Positions 1-8,672 of a stretch of DNA of 64,000 nt are shown piece after piece; position 1 is the stretch's first letter, and each line of letters starts with the position of its first letter. The stretch is taken from assembly GCF_002760665.1 (NCBI RefSeq), contig NZ_PDOB01000016.1:1-64000 (forward strand), given 5' to 3'. The notes beneath the pieces were generated by a model. The model searched no databases. It was not told the origin of the DNA and saw only the letters and a program-made list of their open reading frames with translations. The translations under genes and the position numbers were made by a program. This DNA is from Massilia psychrophila (lineage in GTDB: Bacteria > Pseudomonadota > Gammaproteobacteria > Burkholderiales > Burkholderiaceae_D).

Positions 1-1
1 C

Positions 2-1018
2 GGTTCGTTGGTGGCCGTCACGGTCGCCGCGCTGTGGCATGCGCGCGAGGCCGACCAGGCGCGAGCTGCGGCCGAACAGCGCGCCGCCCCGGCCGCCACC
101 GCCGCCACCGCCACCACCGCCAAGCCGGTGGCCAGCGCCGCGACCTACTTGCAGCTGGCCGCGGCGCGGCGCGGCGCCGGCGACCTGCCGGCTGCGCACC
201 AGGCGGCGGCAATGGCACTCGGCCTGGCCGAAAAACAGCTAATGCAGAACGCCGACGATGTGCGCTCGCGGCGCGAGTTCGGCGTCGCGCGCGGCCAGCT
301 CGGCGCCGTCCTGGTCGAACAGGGCCGCAGCGCCGACGGGCTGGCCGAAATGCGCAAGGCGCTGGCGCTGCGCGAAGAACTGGCGGCGAAACAGGCGGGC
401 AGCGACGTCGCCGAGCGCGACGTCGCCGATGCGCACTCGGCGCTGGCCTGGGCGCTGATGGCGACCGGCGACTACCCCGCTGCCGAGCAGGAACTGGCGC
501 CGGCGCATGCCACCTACGCGGCGCAACTGCGCGCCCGCCCGGCTGATGCCGGCGTGCGTGCCGGCCTGATCGAGCTGCAGATGGCGCGCGCTGCGGTGCA
601 GAACCTGCAGCGCCACGGACGCGACGCCGTTACCTCGCTGGCCGCGCTGCATGCGCTGGCGCGCGGCGCGGGCACACCAATCGATTCCCATGTCGGCGCG
701 CGCATCGCCTTGCTCGACGCGCACATCCAGCCGCGTGGCACGCCGGCCAAGGCCTACGCCGCGGCCGAGCAGGCCCTGGGGCAACTGCTGGCGCAGACCG
801 AGAAGGATCCGGCCGACGCCCATCAACTGCGCGAAAGCGCGCTGGCGTGGCAGCAGACCGGTGAAATCGGCCTGCGCGCCAACCAGATCGCCGCCGCCTG
901 CGGTTACCTTGCGCTGGCGGCGCAACGGTATGCGCAATTCGAAACGTCGCAACGGCAGAATGCCATCGACAAGCTGCGCCAGGGCCAGGTGCAGGCGCTA
1001 CGCAAGGCCTGCGGCTGA
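2..1018 (+). CDS. TPR-rich C-terminal part of a probable membrane Ser/Thr kinase (5' end missing)
   Basis: Only the 3' part is in the window; the frame is open to base 2, so the true start lies upstream. The first ten or so visible residues look like the end of a transmembrane helix. They are followed by a charged linker (HAREADQARAAAEQRAA), an Ala/Thr/Pro stretch, then about 280 residues of Ala-rich alpha-helical repeats with TPR-like spacing. A membrane anchor, an AR/EA-rich linker and a TPR array is the usual C-terminal layout of bacterial Pkn-type serine/threonine kinases with periplasmic or extracytoplasmic TPRs, so that is my inference. No kinase domain is visible, and another TPR membrane protein is possible. 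A small hairpin (1022-1037) follows the stop codon. Confidence 0.5.
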   Translation, partial: GSLVAVTVAALWHAREADQARAAAEQRAAPAATAATATTAKPVASAATYLQLAAARRGAGDLPAAHQAAAMALGLAEKQLMQNADDVRSRREFGVARGQLGAVLVEQGRSADGLAEMRKALALREELAAKQAGSDVAERDVADAHSALAWALMATGDYPAAEQELAPAHATYAAQLRARPADAGVRAGLIELQMARAAVQNLQRHGRDAVTSLAALHALARGAGTPIDSHVGARIALLDAHIQPRGTPAKAYAAAEQALGQLLAQTEKDPADAHQLRESALAWQQTGEIGLRANQIAAACGYLALAAQRYAQFETSQRQNAIDKLRQGQVQALRKACG

Positions 1019-1317
1019 CACGGGTCAGGTCTGGCCCCAGGCCCTTGCTGCGCGCCGCGGTTTCGTCGTCGCCGGCGGCCACCGCCACGTCGTGGACGTG
1101 GTCGTGGTCGTGGAAGTCGAAATTCTCACAATGGCGTGGTTGATGGCCGCTCCTAGTCGATGGCGGTGATCGGACCACGTCAGGGCGCAATCCGCCAATA
1201 TACGATTGAGCCGATTCAATGGCTGCGCGGTCGTGCGCACCGGCAGGCGCGCCGTGCCGGCATTGACATGGTCGAATGTCAGGCGCCGTATTGACGCATC
1301 CCTGATTTGCCGCAGCG
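1019..1317. other. Intergenic region without a supported gene
   Basis: This gap lies between two 3' ends. It opens with an imperfect hairpin at 1022-1037 (arms GGGTCAG and CTGGCCC) without a U-run. A run of CGTGGT/CGTGGA triplet-like repeats follows at about 1090-1117. Overlapping open frames here are low-complexity products of GC bias (for example His/Asp- or Thr-only peptides), so none is called. No promoter or RNA gene was recognised. Confidence 0.6.
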
Positions 1318-2102
1318 CTACGGCCGACGATAAATGACGCCGCCCTTCATGACAAATCCGACGTTGCGCAGCGCGTTGACGTCAAGAGTCGGGTCGCCAT
1401 CGACCGCGACGACGTCGGCCAGCATCGATGGCTTGAGCTGGCCGAGCTCGTTCGATTTGCCGAGGATCGCGGCGGCCACCGTGGTGGCGGCGCGCAGCGC
1501 CTCAAGCGGCGTCATGCCGAGCCGGACCATCCATTCAAGTTCGCGCGCGTTGCTGCCGTGGGCGAACACGCCGACGTCGCTGCCGTTGCCGATGATTACG
1601 CCGACTTTGCGCGCCAGCCGGAACGCCTGCGCCGCCTGCTGCATGGCGGTGGTCGGCGCGCCGCCGCGCACATGCTTTTGAAAATATTCGCCGATCGCTT
1701 CCGGCGCGGTCAAGGTCGGGATATGCGCAGTGCCGCGCTCGGCCATCAGGCGGAAAGTGGGTTCCGTGATGCCATAGCCGTGTTCGATCGTGTCGGCGCC
1801 GGCCAGCACCGCCATGCGCGTCGGCTCGTCGGTGCTGGCGTGGACCGCGACCTTGCGGCCGGTGACGCGGGCCGCCTGCACCATCGCCTTCATTTGCCGG
1901 CGGCAGGGCCGACCGCCTGGATGCGGCCCTGCGCGACCAGCACCGCCCAGCCCATGTGTGCTTCGCCCTCGCCGGTCCAGACGCGCTCGGCGGTGAGCAA
2001 TACGGGGCGCGGTTCGGCCGCATGGGCCAGCGATGCAAGCAGCGAGAGGGAAATCAGCAATAAGCGCGTCGTGGTCCTTCCGAATGGGGAAGGGGCAATC
2101 AT
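1318..2102 (-). pseudogene. Amidohydrolase, inactivated by internal deletion and frame change
   Basis: Two fragments of one metal-dependent amidohydrolase lie end to end. The N-terminal piece (2102 to 1890) has a signal peptide (residues 1-28, ending SLAHA) and the start of the beta-sandwich ([25 protein letters not shown]), then stops. The C-terminal piece begins at 1893 in another frame with [19 protein letters not shown] and runs through [15 protein letters not shown] and [13 protein letters not shown] to the end. In intact family members about 150 residues separate these parts, including the HxH metal motif and the bridging lysine. All of these are absent here, so the product cannot be a normal enzyme. 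The join lies at about 1890-1893. The start at 2102 was chosen because the upstream in-frame codons run through a palindromic repeat. Confidence 0.85.
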
Positions 2103-2145
2103 AGCTGAAGACAAATGCAGTTTCTGCGCTGACTTAAAGACCGTC

Positions 2146-2165
2146 GTCCTCGCGGATGCGGGGAC
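2146..2165. repeat. Palindromic REP-like element
   Basis: The sequence GTCCTCGCGGATGCGGGGAC has 8-bp arms (one mismatch) around a 4-base loop. It lies in a longer context of the form 'GTCGTCC-CGCG-GGGACCCAATT', which resembles the dispersed repeats common in intergenic DNA of GC-rich proteobacteria. It is just upstream of the broken amidohydrolase and extends its frame with the meaningless peptide NWVPASARTTVF. Confidence 0.5.
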
Positions 2166-2278
2166 CCAATTTCCCGGGCGCAGCGACAACGCCCGGCTTG
2201 GTCCGTTAAAAGTTGCTCAGCTTATCGCGCAAACTGGGGGGCATGCGTTTCCCGTGCGCGAGGACGGCCATTGAAGCG

Positions 2279-3073
2279 TTACTGCGCGGCCCAGCCGCCA
2301 TCCATGTTCCACGCCACGCCGCGCACCTGGTCGCCGGCCGGGCTGCAGAAAAACACTGCCAGCGCGCCCAGTTCCTCAGGCGTCACGAATTCGCCCGACG
2401 GCTGTTTTTCGGCCAGCAGCGCCTTCTTGGCCGCCTCATTGCTGATGCCTTCCCTGGCGGCGCGGTCGTCGACCTGTTTTTGCACCAACGGGGTCAGGAC
2501 CCAGCCCGGGCAGATCGCATTGCAGGTGACGCCGGTGTGGGCGGTTTCGAGCGCGGTGACCTTGGTGAAGCCGACCAGGCCGTGCTTGGCCGCCACATAG
2601 GCCGACTTTTGGGCCGATCCAACCAGGCCGTGGACCGATGCCAGGTTGATGATGCGGCCCCAGTTGTTCCGCTTCATGCCGGGTAGCGCCAGGCGCGAGG
2701 TGTGGAAGGCCGAAGTCAGGTTGATGGCGATGATCGCGTCCCACTTGTCGGCCGGGAAGTCTTCGATGTTGGCGACATGCTGGATACCGGCGTTGTTGAC
2801 GAGCACGTCGACGCCGCCGAACTTCTCGAAGGCAAACCCCATCATCGCTTCGATGTCAGCCGGCTTGGACATGTCCGCATTATGATACGCGGTGCCAACG
2901 CCGAACTCGACGCCGATGTCGTTGTAGAGCTTGTCGATCATCTGGGCGTCGCCGAAACCGTTGAAGATGATGTTGGCGCCTTGCTCGGCCAGCGAGCGGG
3001 CGATGCCCAGGCCGATGCCGGAAGTCGAACCGGTCACGAGTGCCGTCTTGCCGCTTAACATGCTGCTTTTCAT
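2279..3073 (-). CDS. bdhA: D-3-hydroxybutyrate dehydrogenase (short-chain dehydrogenase)
   Basis: A 264-residue SDR enzyme interconverting 3-hydroxybutyrate and acetoacetate with NAD, the last step in mobilising polyhydroxybutyrate. The NAD motif TGSTSGIGLG is at residues 14-23 and NNAG at 93-96. The catalytic Ser146, Tyr159 and Lys163 (YVAAKHG) are all present. The C-terminus (GVAWNMDGGWAAQ) is typical of bacterial 3-hydroxybutyrate dehydrogenases. The start at 3073 is preceded by GAGGAAACA; upstream in-frame codons are not plausible coding sequence. The gene is monocistronic here and divergent from the alpha/beta hydrolase at 3223. Substrate assignment comes from overall family similarity. 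Confidence 0.88.
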   Translation of the reverse strand: MKSSMLSGKTALVTGSTSGIGLGIARSLAEQGANIIFNGFGDAQMIDKLYNDIGVEFGVGTAYHNADMSKPADIEAMMGFAFEKFGGVDVLVNNAGIQHVANIEDFPADKWDAIIAINLTSAFHTSRLALPGMKRNNWGRIINLASVHGLVGSAQKSAYVAAKHGLVGFTKVTALETAHTGVTCNAICPGWVLTPLVQKQVDDRAAREGISNEAAKKALLAEKQPSGEFVTPEELGALAVFFCSPAGDQVRGVAWNMDGGWAAQ

Positions 3074-3222
3074 TGTTTCCTCGAAAAAAAAGGGGGCTGG
3101 ATAGGAGATAACAGAAGGTTGCAGCGCGACAGGCACCACGTGAATAGGATTTTAATCGCAACGCCCGGTAAAATGTCGGTTCTGGAAAAAATTGAAGCAC
3201 CGCGTCGAACCTGGGAGCCGGC

Positions 3223-4101
3223 ATGACCGCAACAACATTTAAATCAGTGCAATGCATCTCGCCGGCGGGCTTGCACCGCATGGCGTACAAGCAATGGGGC
3301 GAGGCCGACAACCCGAACGTGCTGGTGTGCGTGCACGGCGTCACCCGCGTCGGCGACGATTTCGACGCACTGGCGCGTGCGCTGTCCGACCATTACCGCG
3401 TGATATGTCCAGACGTGGTCGGGCGCGGGCGCTCCGGGCAACTGGGCAATTCGCAGCTGTACCAGATCGCGCAATACGTCAGCGACATGGTGACGCTGGT
3501 CGCCCGCGTCACCGCCAACTCAGCCAGCGGCAAGGTCGACTGGTTCGGCACGTCGATGGGCGGCCTGATCGGCATGGCGCTGGCATCGCTGCCGGATAAT
3601 CCGATCGGCAAACTGGTACTCAACGACATCGGCCCGACGCTCGACCCGGTGGCGCTGCGGCGCATCGGCGACTATATTGCCCAGGACCTGCGTTTTGCCA
3701 GCTTCGCCGAGGGCGCCGCGTTCGTGCGCGAAGTGTCGGCGTCGTTCGGCGAGCATACCGACGAACAATGGCACAAGCTGGCGGCCGACGTGCTGCGCGA
3801 AGGCGACGACGGCCAGTGGGTGCGCCACTACGACATGGGCCTGGCCGAACCGCTGCGCGGCGCCACGGCGGAAAAAGCCAAGGCTGACGAGGCAATGCTG
3901 TGGGCCGCCTACGATGCGATCCGCTGCCCGACCTTGCTGGTGCGCGGCGCCAATTCCGACCTGCTATCGCATGCGACGGCGCAGCAGATGTTGACGCGCG
4001 GCCCGAAGCCGCAGCTGGTCGAGATTGCCAACACCGGCCACGCGCCGACTTTCATCCATGCCGACCAGATCGCGATCGCTCGCAAGTTCCTGGTCGGCTG
4101 A
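3223..4101 (+). CDS. Alpha/beta hydrolase
   Basis: A 292-residue cytoplasmic alpha/beta-hydrolase fold protein. The oxyanion region CVHGVTR is at 36-42. The nucleophile elbow GTSMGG places the nucleophile at Ser111. Asp246 (ANSDLLS) and His273 (NTGHAP) complete the triad. There is no signal peptide. The substrate cannot be deduced; relatives include esterases, haloperoxidase-like and C-C hydrolases. It is 38 bp upstream of the RidA gene in the same direction, so the two may be co-transcribed with relA. It is divergent from the hydroxybutyrate dehydrogenase, with the shared promoter region at 3074-3222. Confidence 0.85.
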   Translation: MTATTFKSVQCISPAGLHRMAYKQWGEADNPNVLVCVHGVTRVGDDFDALARALSDHYRVICPDVVGRGRSGQLGNSQLYQIAQYVSDMVTLVARVTANSASGKVDWFGTSMGGLIGMALASLPDNPIGKLVLNDIGPTLDPVALRRIGDYIAQDLRFASFAEGAAFVREVSASFGEHTDEQWHKLAADVLREGDDGQWVRHYDMGLAEPLRGATAEKAKADEAMLWAAYDAIRCPTLLVRGANSDLLSHATAQQMLTRGPKPQLVEIANTGHAPTFIHADQIAIARKFLVG

Positions 4102-4139
4102 TACCCTCTTACCACTACTACAAAAGGCAATTGAATACC

Positions 4140-4490
4140 ATGGAAATTACCCGACTGCACGTTGGCAAACGCTTGTCCGAAGCCGCGATCCACAATGGCA
4201 CCGTCTATCTGGCCGGCCAGGTCGCCGTCGACACGGCGGCCGACATCGTTGGCCAGACGCGCGAGGTGCTCGATCACGTCGACCGCTTGCTGATGGAGGC
4301 CGGCAGCGACAAGAGCTGCATCTTGATGTGCCAGATTTTTATTACCGACATGGCCAATTTTGCCGGCATGAACGAGGTGTGGGACGAATGGGTGACGGGC
4401 GGTCACTCACCGCCGCGCGCGACGGTCGAGGCGAAGCTGGCCGATCCGGCCTGCCTGGTCGAGATCGTCGTCACCGCGGCCCTGCGCTAG
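4140..4490 (+). CDS. RidA family protein (enamine/imine deaminase)
   Basis: A 116-residue YjgF/YER057c/UK114-type protein. The family hydrolyses reactive enamine and imine intermediates such as 2-aminoacrylate made by PLP enzymes. Characteristic elements are the early GTVYLAGQVA strand, the QTREVLDHVDRLL helix and the C-terminal PPRATVEAKLA segment, which carries the conserved arginine (Arg93) of deaminating members. Start ATG 4140 gives the usual family length; the frame upstream overlaps the hydrolase and is not RidA-like. It ends six bases before relA, so the two are probably co-transcribed. Which RidA subgroup it belongs to is not certain. Confidence 0.88.
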   Translation: MEITRLHVGKRLSEAAIHNGTVYLAGQVAVDTAADIVGQTREVLDHVDRLLMEAGSDKSCILMCQIFITDMANFAGMNEVWDEWVTGGHSPPRATVEAKLADPACLVEIVVTAALR

Positions 4491-4496
4491 GGCGGC

Positions 4497-6746
4497 GTGG
4501 TCGCCATTGCTGCGCTCGGTAGCGCAACGGCTGAACTGGTGCAGGGCCTGGGGCCGGAGGACAGCGCACGGGTCGAAGCGGCGCTGGCGCATGCGACCGA
4601 GACCTACCAGGACAAGCTGTGTACTTCCGGCCAGGGCGCGCTGGAGTTTTCAGTTGGCGTGGCCAGTACGCTGGCCTTCCTGCGCAGCGATGCCGAAACC
4701 CGCATCGCCGGGTTGATGTTCGAGATGACGGTAATCGAACCGGCCGCGGCGGCCGGGCTGGAGACGCGCTTCGGCCGTGAAGTGACCGACCTGGTGACGG
4801 GCGTGCGCCAGCTGATCCGGCTGCGCGACATGACCGTCGGCCAGGGCGGCCAGCAGCCGGTCGGACGCGGCAAGGGCGCCGCCCAGCAGGCGGTGGCCCA
4901 GGTCGAAACCTTGCGCAAGATGCTGCTGGCGATGGCCAGCGACATGCGGGTGGTGCTGGTGCGCCTGGCTTCGTGCGTGACGACGCTGCGCTATTTTGCC
5001 GACCAGCGCCTGTTCAACGACATGACGCGCGATTACGGCCGCGAGACGATGGACCTGTACGCGCCGCTCGCCAACCGGCTCGGCATCTGGCAGCTGAAGT
5101 GGGAGCTCGAGGACTTGTCATTCCGCTTTCTTGAGCCGGAAACCTACAAGCGCATCGCCAAGATGCTCGAAGAAAAACGCATGATGCGCGAAGGCTTCGT
5201 GCAGTCGGCCATCACGCGGCTGCAAAACGAACTGGCGGCGGCCGGCATCGCGGCCGAGGTGTTCGGCCGGCCCAAGCACATCTACAGCATCTGGAGCAAG
5301 ATGCGCGGCAAGGAGCTCGATTTTACCGACCTCTACGACGTGCGCGCCTTCCGCGTCATCGTCGCCGACGACAAGGCATGCTACGCGGTGCTGAGCCTGG
5401 TGCACAATATCTGGACACCGATCCCCAACGAGTTCGACGACTATATCTCGCGGCCCAAGTCGAACGGCTACCAGTCGCTGCACACGGTCGTCACCGCCGA
5501 CGACGGCCGCCCGCTCGAAGTCCAGATCCGCACAAAAGAAATGCACAGCTTTGCCGAGTACGGCGTCGCCGCCCACTGGCGTTACAAGGAAGAGGGCGGC
5601 TCCGACTTCAAGGGCCAAAAGTACGACGAGAAAATCGCCTGGCTGCGCCAACTACTGGCGTGGAAGAGCGACGTCGCCGACGCCGTCGTCGTGCAGGAAG
5701 ACACCCAACGCGAATGGGTCGAAAAACTCAAGTCGACCACCCTCGACGACCGTATTTTCGTGCTGACACCGCAGGCGCGCGTGCTCGAGTTGCCGGTCGG
5801 CGCCACGCCGATCGACTTCGCCTACTACCTGCACAGCGAGGTCGGCCACCGCTGCCGGGGCGCGCGCGTCGACGGCGTGATAGTGCCGCTCAATACGGCG
5901 CTGCGCAACGGCCAGACCTGCGAGATCATCACCGCCAAGGGCGCGCCCGGCACCGCCGGCCCGTCGCGCGACTGGCTCAATGCCGAGTACACCGCCAGCA
6001 CCCGCACCCGCGCCAAGGTACGCGCCTGGTTCCACGCCATCGACTTGCAGGAAACGCTGGCCCACGGCCGCGCGCTGGTGGAAAAGTCGCTGCAGCGCGA
6101 AGGCAAGACCGCCGTCAACCTCGAAGCGCTGGCGCATAAACTCGGCTTTTCCAAGGTCGACGACCTGTTCGTCGCGGTTGGCAAGGAAGAATTCAGCCTG
6201 CGCCACGTCGAGCAGGCGCTGCACGACAACGGCGAGGCGGCCGAACCCGAAGACGCGGTGGTGCTGAACAAGAGCCGCGCGTCGAGCGTCGAACAGGGCG
6301 CCAAATCGGGGGTGCTGGTGGTCGGCACCGAAGGGCTGATGACGCAGTTGGCCAGGTGCTGCAAGCCGGCGCCGCCGGACGGCATCGTCGGCTTCGTCAC
6401 GCGCGGCCAGGGCGTGTCGATCCACCGCGCCACGTGCAAGAATTTTGCCGAAATGCGGCGCAAGGCGCCCGAGCGCGTGATCCACACCGACTGGGGACGC
6501 GCCGGGCAGGACACGGTCTACCCGATCGATCTGTTCATCCTCGCGGGCGACCGCCAGGGTTTGCTGCGCGATATCTCCGAAGTGTTTTCGCGCGAGAAAA
6601 TCAATGTTATCGGCGTCAATACCCAAAGTACGAAAGGCCAGGCGCGCATGACGTTCACCGCCGAAATCGGCTCGACCGCCCAGTTGCAGAAAGCCTTGCT
6701 GGCGATCATGGAGGTGGGCGGGGTGCAGCAAGCGCGGCGCCATTGA
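4497..6746 (+). CDS. relA: GTP pyrophosphokinase RelA ((p)ppGpp synthetase)
   Basis: A 749-residue long RSH protein that makes (p)ppGpp on stalled ribosomes. The N-terminal HD-type hydrolase region (about 40-190) lacks the HD metal motif; FEMTVIEP stands where HDVxED would be, so hydrolysis is not expected. The synthetase domain (about 240-370) has GRPKHIYSIWSKM (257-269) and EFDDYISRPKSNGYQSLHT (312-330), with the acidic EFDD signature of monofunctional RelA. TGS is at about 418-480, the Cys-rich zinc-finger region (LARCCKP) at about 615-650, and a C-terminal ACT domain ends the protein. Start GTG 4497 is six bases after ridA and lacks a strong Shine-Dalgarno, suggesting translational coupling. 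A separate SpoT is expected elsewhere in the genome. Confidence 0.93.
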   Translation: MVAIAALGSATAELVQGLGPEDSARVEAALAHATETYQDKLCTSGQGALEFSVGVASTLAFLRSDAETRIAGLMFEMTVIEPAAAAGLETRFGREVTDLVTGVRQLIRLRDMTVGQGGQQPVGRGKGAAQQAVAQVETLRKMLLAMASDMRVVLVRLASCVTTLRYFADQRLFNDMTRDYGRETMDLYAPLANRLGIWQLKWELEDLSFRFLEPETYKRIAKMLEEKRMMREGFVQSAITRLQNELAAAGIAAEVFGRPKHIYSIWSKMRGKELDFTDLYDVRAFRVIVADDKACYAVLSLVHNIWTPIPNEFDDYISRPKSNGYQSLHTVVTADDGRPLEVQIRTKEMHSFAEYGVAAHWRYKEEGGSDFKGQKYDEKIAWLRQLLAWKSDVADAVVVQEDTQREWVEKLKSTTLDDRIFVLTPQARVLELPVGATPIDFAYYLHSEVGHRCRGARVDGVIVPLNTALRNGQTCEIITAKGAPGTAGPSRDWLNAEYTASTRTRAKVRAWFHAIDLQETLAHGRALVEKSLQREGKTAVNLEALAHKLGFSKVDDLFVAVGKEEFSLRHVEQALHDNGEAAEPEDAVVLNKSRASSVEQGAKSGVLVVGTEGLMTQLARCCKPAPPDGIVGFVTRGQGVSIHRATCKNFAEMRRKAPERVIHTDWGRAGQDTVYPIDLFILAGDRQGLLRDISEVFSREKINVIGVNTQSTKGQARMTFTAEIGSTAQLQKALLAIMEVGGVQQARRH

Positions 6747-6841
6747 GAGAACAGTGGTTGGCACAAGCGCCCTTGCCCTTGTCCTCGCCAAGGCGGGGGG
6801 CAATTGCGCGCTCACAGCGCAGCGCTGGTTCCTGCTGCAAT

Positions 6842-6867
6842 CGGCGACAAACGGCGACAAACGGCGA
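6842..6867. repeat. 10-bp tandem repeat upstream of the permease gene
   Basis: The unit CGGCGACAAA occurs twice in tandem, followed by a partial third copy (CGGCGA). It lies 35-60 bp before the start codon at 6902. The 10-bp period places copies on one face of the helix. A regulatory role is only a guess. Confidence 0.55.
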
Positions 6868-6901
6868 GCCCGCCTTTGCGAGGCCGAGTTATCATCCACG
6901 C

Positions 6902-7693
6902 ATGCCGAACAATTCCTTCCTCTATTCAAAACCGCAGCAGTGGCGCCACCAGCTGGCGCATTACGCCGCCAGCTGGTGGCGCATGCTGCTGCTCGGCGCC
7001 ATCGCGCTGGTGCTGGCGTTTTCGCCGTCGACCTATACGCGCGAGCATCGCCGCGCCACCGCGCGCCAGATCTACCTCGGCGCCTGGCAGGTTTTGCCCT
7101 GGTTCACGGCGCTGTCGGCGCTGATCAGCCTGGTAATCATCCGCATCGTGCTGGTGACCGCGCTCAGTTACGGCCTGTCGCGCTTCGGCCTCGAAATGGT
7201 GGTGCGGGTGCTGGTGCTCGAACTCATTCCGCTGGCCGCGGCGATGTTCGTGGCGCTGCGCGCGGGGATGGCCTTCAATGCCGCCGTCCTCGATCCGCTC
7301 GCTTCGGACCGGTCCGAGCAAGCGGCATGGCGGCTGCGGCGTAACCTGGTGGCGGAAGTGTCCGGCAACGCGTTCGCGGTGCTCAGCCTGGCCATTGTCA
7401 GCAGCGTGCTGGTGCTGGTGCTCGCTTACCTGAATGTGTACGGCCTCTCGCCGTGGGGGCTGGACGACTACACCCGCACGGTCGGGCGCGTATTCGAGCC
7501 CACGGTCGCGATCGGCTTCGGCATCAAGACGCTGCTGTTCGGCCTGGCCGTGGCGGTGATTCCCGCCGCCGCCATGATGGAAATCCAGCGCTTTGGCAGA
7601 AATGGGGAGTCGACCACGCAGCCCGGCGCGGTGCGCCTGCTGTTCGTGCTGACGGTGATCGAGGCGGCGTCGCTGGCCGTCAAATACTTTTGA
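6902..7693 (+). CDS. MlaE/YrbE-family ABC transporter permease
   Basis: A 263-residue inner-membrane protein of the MlaE permease family, which partners MCE proteins in lipid transport between inner and outer membrane. It has several hydrophobic segments (about 25-45, 65-95, 100-125, 160-190, 205-235, 245-260). The family-type core includes VLVLELIPLAAAMFVALRAG and FGIKTLLFGLAVAVIPAAAM. Start ATG 6902 was chosen because the frame upstream overlaps relA. It is followed after 13 bp by the MCE gene and then a lipoprotein gene. The ATP-binding subunit usual in such operons is absent locally, so an ATPase must be supplied from elsewhere if the transporter works. Confidence 0.82.
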   Translation: MPNNSFLYSKPQQWRHQLAHYAASWWRMLLLGAIALVLAFSPSTYTREHRRATARQIYLGAWQVLPWFTALSALISLVIIRIVLVTALSYGLSRFGLEMVVRVLVLELIPLAAAMFVALRAGMAFNAAVLDPLASDRSEQAAWRLRRNLVAEVSGNAFAVLSLAIVSSVLVLVLAYLNVYGLSPWGLDDYTRTVGRVFEPTVAIGFGIKTLLFGLAVAVIPAAAMMEIQRFGRNGESTTQPGAVRLLFVLTVIEAASLAVKYF

Positions 7694-7706
7694 AGGAAGA
7701 CCCGCC

Positions 7707-8672
7707 ATGACCGATCCGGCCATCCATGCAACAACTGACGCACAAACCGACGTGGCCATGGCCGCGCCGCCGCATATCGAAATCAAGGCGGTTATCCTGC
7801 TGGTCCTGATGACGTCGCTCATTGCCGCTTTCCTGCTGTATGTGATGTACGCGCGCGGCGTGTTCGAAGTCACCCAGCGCCTGGTGCTGGTGTCGGACGA
7901 TTCGGAAGGCATCATCCCCGGCATGGACATGACGTTCGCCGGTTTTGCGGTCGGCCGCGTGCGCCGGGTCGAGCTGGCGCCGGACGGCAAGGCCCGTATC
8001 CTGGTCGACGTGCCGCGCAAGGACGCCAACTGGCTGCGCGTGTCGAGCGTGTTTACGCTCGAGCGCGGGCTGGTTGGCGATCCGAAGATCAAGGCCTACA
8101 CCGGGATCCTGACCGACCCGCCGCTGCCGGACGGCGCCACCCGCACGGTACTGCGCGGCGACACCGGCGCCGAGATTCCCAAGCTGGTGGCCAGCGCCCG
8201 CACATTGCTTGAAAATCTGGAGGCGATGACGCGCCTGGACTCGAGCCTGAACGCCAGCCTGGCCAATGTGCAGGCCGCAACCAACCGGATGGGCGGCAAA
8301 TACGGGCTGCTGGGCGGTGCGCTGGGCGGCGACGAGCAGGCGCGCAAGGCAATGCTGGCGCTGGACCGGGTCAACGCGCTGCTGGCCAGCGCCGACCGCC
8401 GCGTGTTCGGCAAAGCAGGTATCGCCGACGACACGCAAGCGGCTGTCGTCCAGCTGAACGCCGTGTTGCAAGGCGCCAGCGCCAGCCTGAAAAAACTCGA
8501 CGCCGTGCTGGCCGAGGCCCAGGCGGTCGGCAAGAATGCGCGCGTCGCCACGGACGATCTGGGGGTGCTGCGCGCCGAAGTCGACAGCAGCCTGCGCAAG
8601 GCCTCGCGGCTGGTCGACGAGATCAATCGGAAATGGCCATTTGCCCACAAATCGGAGTTAAAACTGCCATGA
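7707..8672 (+). CDS. MlaD-type MCE family protein
   Basis: A 321-residue periplasmic, membrane-anchored lipid-binding protein. It has a short cytoplasmic N-terminus, one transmembrane helix (about 27-49, AVILLVLMTSLIAAFLLYVM) and an MCE domain at about 55-130 (FAGFAVGRVRRVEL then LERGLVGDPKI). A long C-terminal alpha-helical region follows (about 160-310), probably coiled, resembling the helical barrels of larger MCE proteins. A good ribosome-binding site (GAAGGAAG) precedes the start. Its stop overlaps the next start (ATGA), so the three genes from 6902 to 9304 form one operon. Confidence 0.85.
   Translation: MTDPAIHATTDAQTDVAMAAPPHIEIKAVILLVLMTSLIAAFLLYVMYARGVFEVTQRLVLVSDDSEGIIPGMDMTFAGFAVGRVRRVELAPDGKARILVDVPRKDANWLRVSSVFTLERGLVGDPKIKAYTGILTDPPLPDGATRTVLRGDTGAEIPKLVASARTLLENLEAMTRLDSSLNASLANVQAATNRMGGKYGLLGGALGGDEQARKAMLALDRVNALLASADRRVFGKAGIADDTQAAVVQLNAVLQGASASLKKLDAVLAEAQAVGKNARVATDDLGVLRAEVDSSLRKASRLVDEINRKWPFAHKSELKLP

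Noticed and set aside
5652-6929. 425-codon open frame antisense to relA
   Set aside because: The relA domains are intact on the plus strand; the antisense product is Arg/Ala/Gly-rich without motifs.
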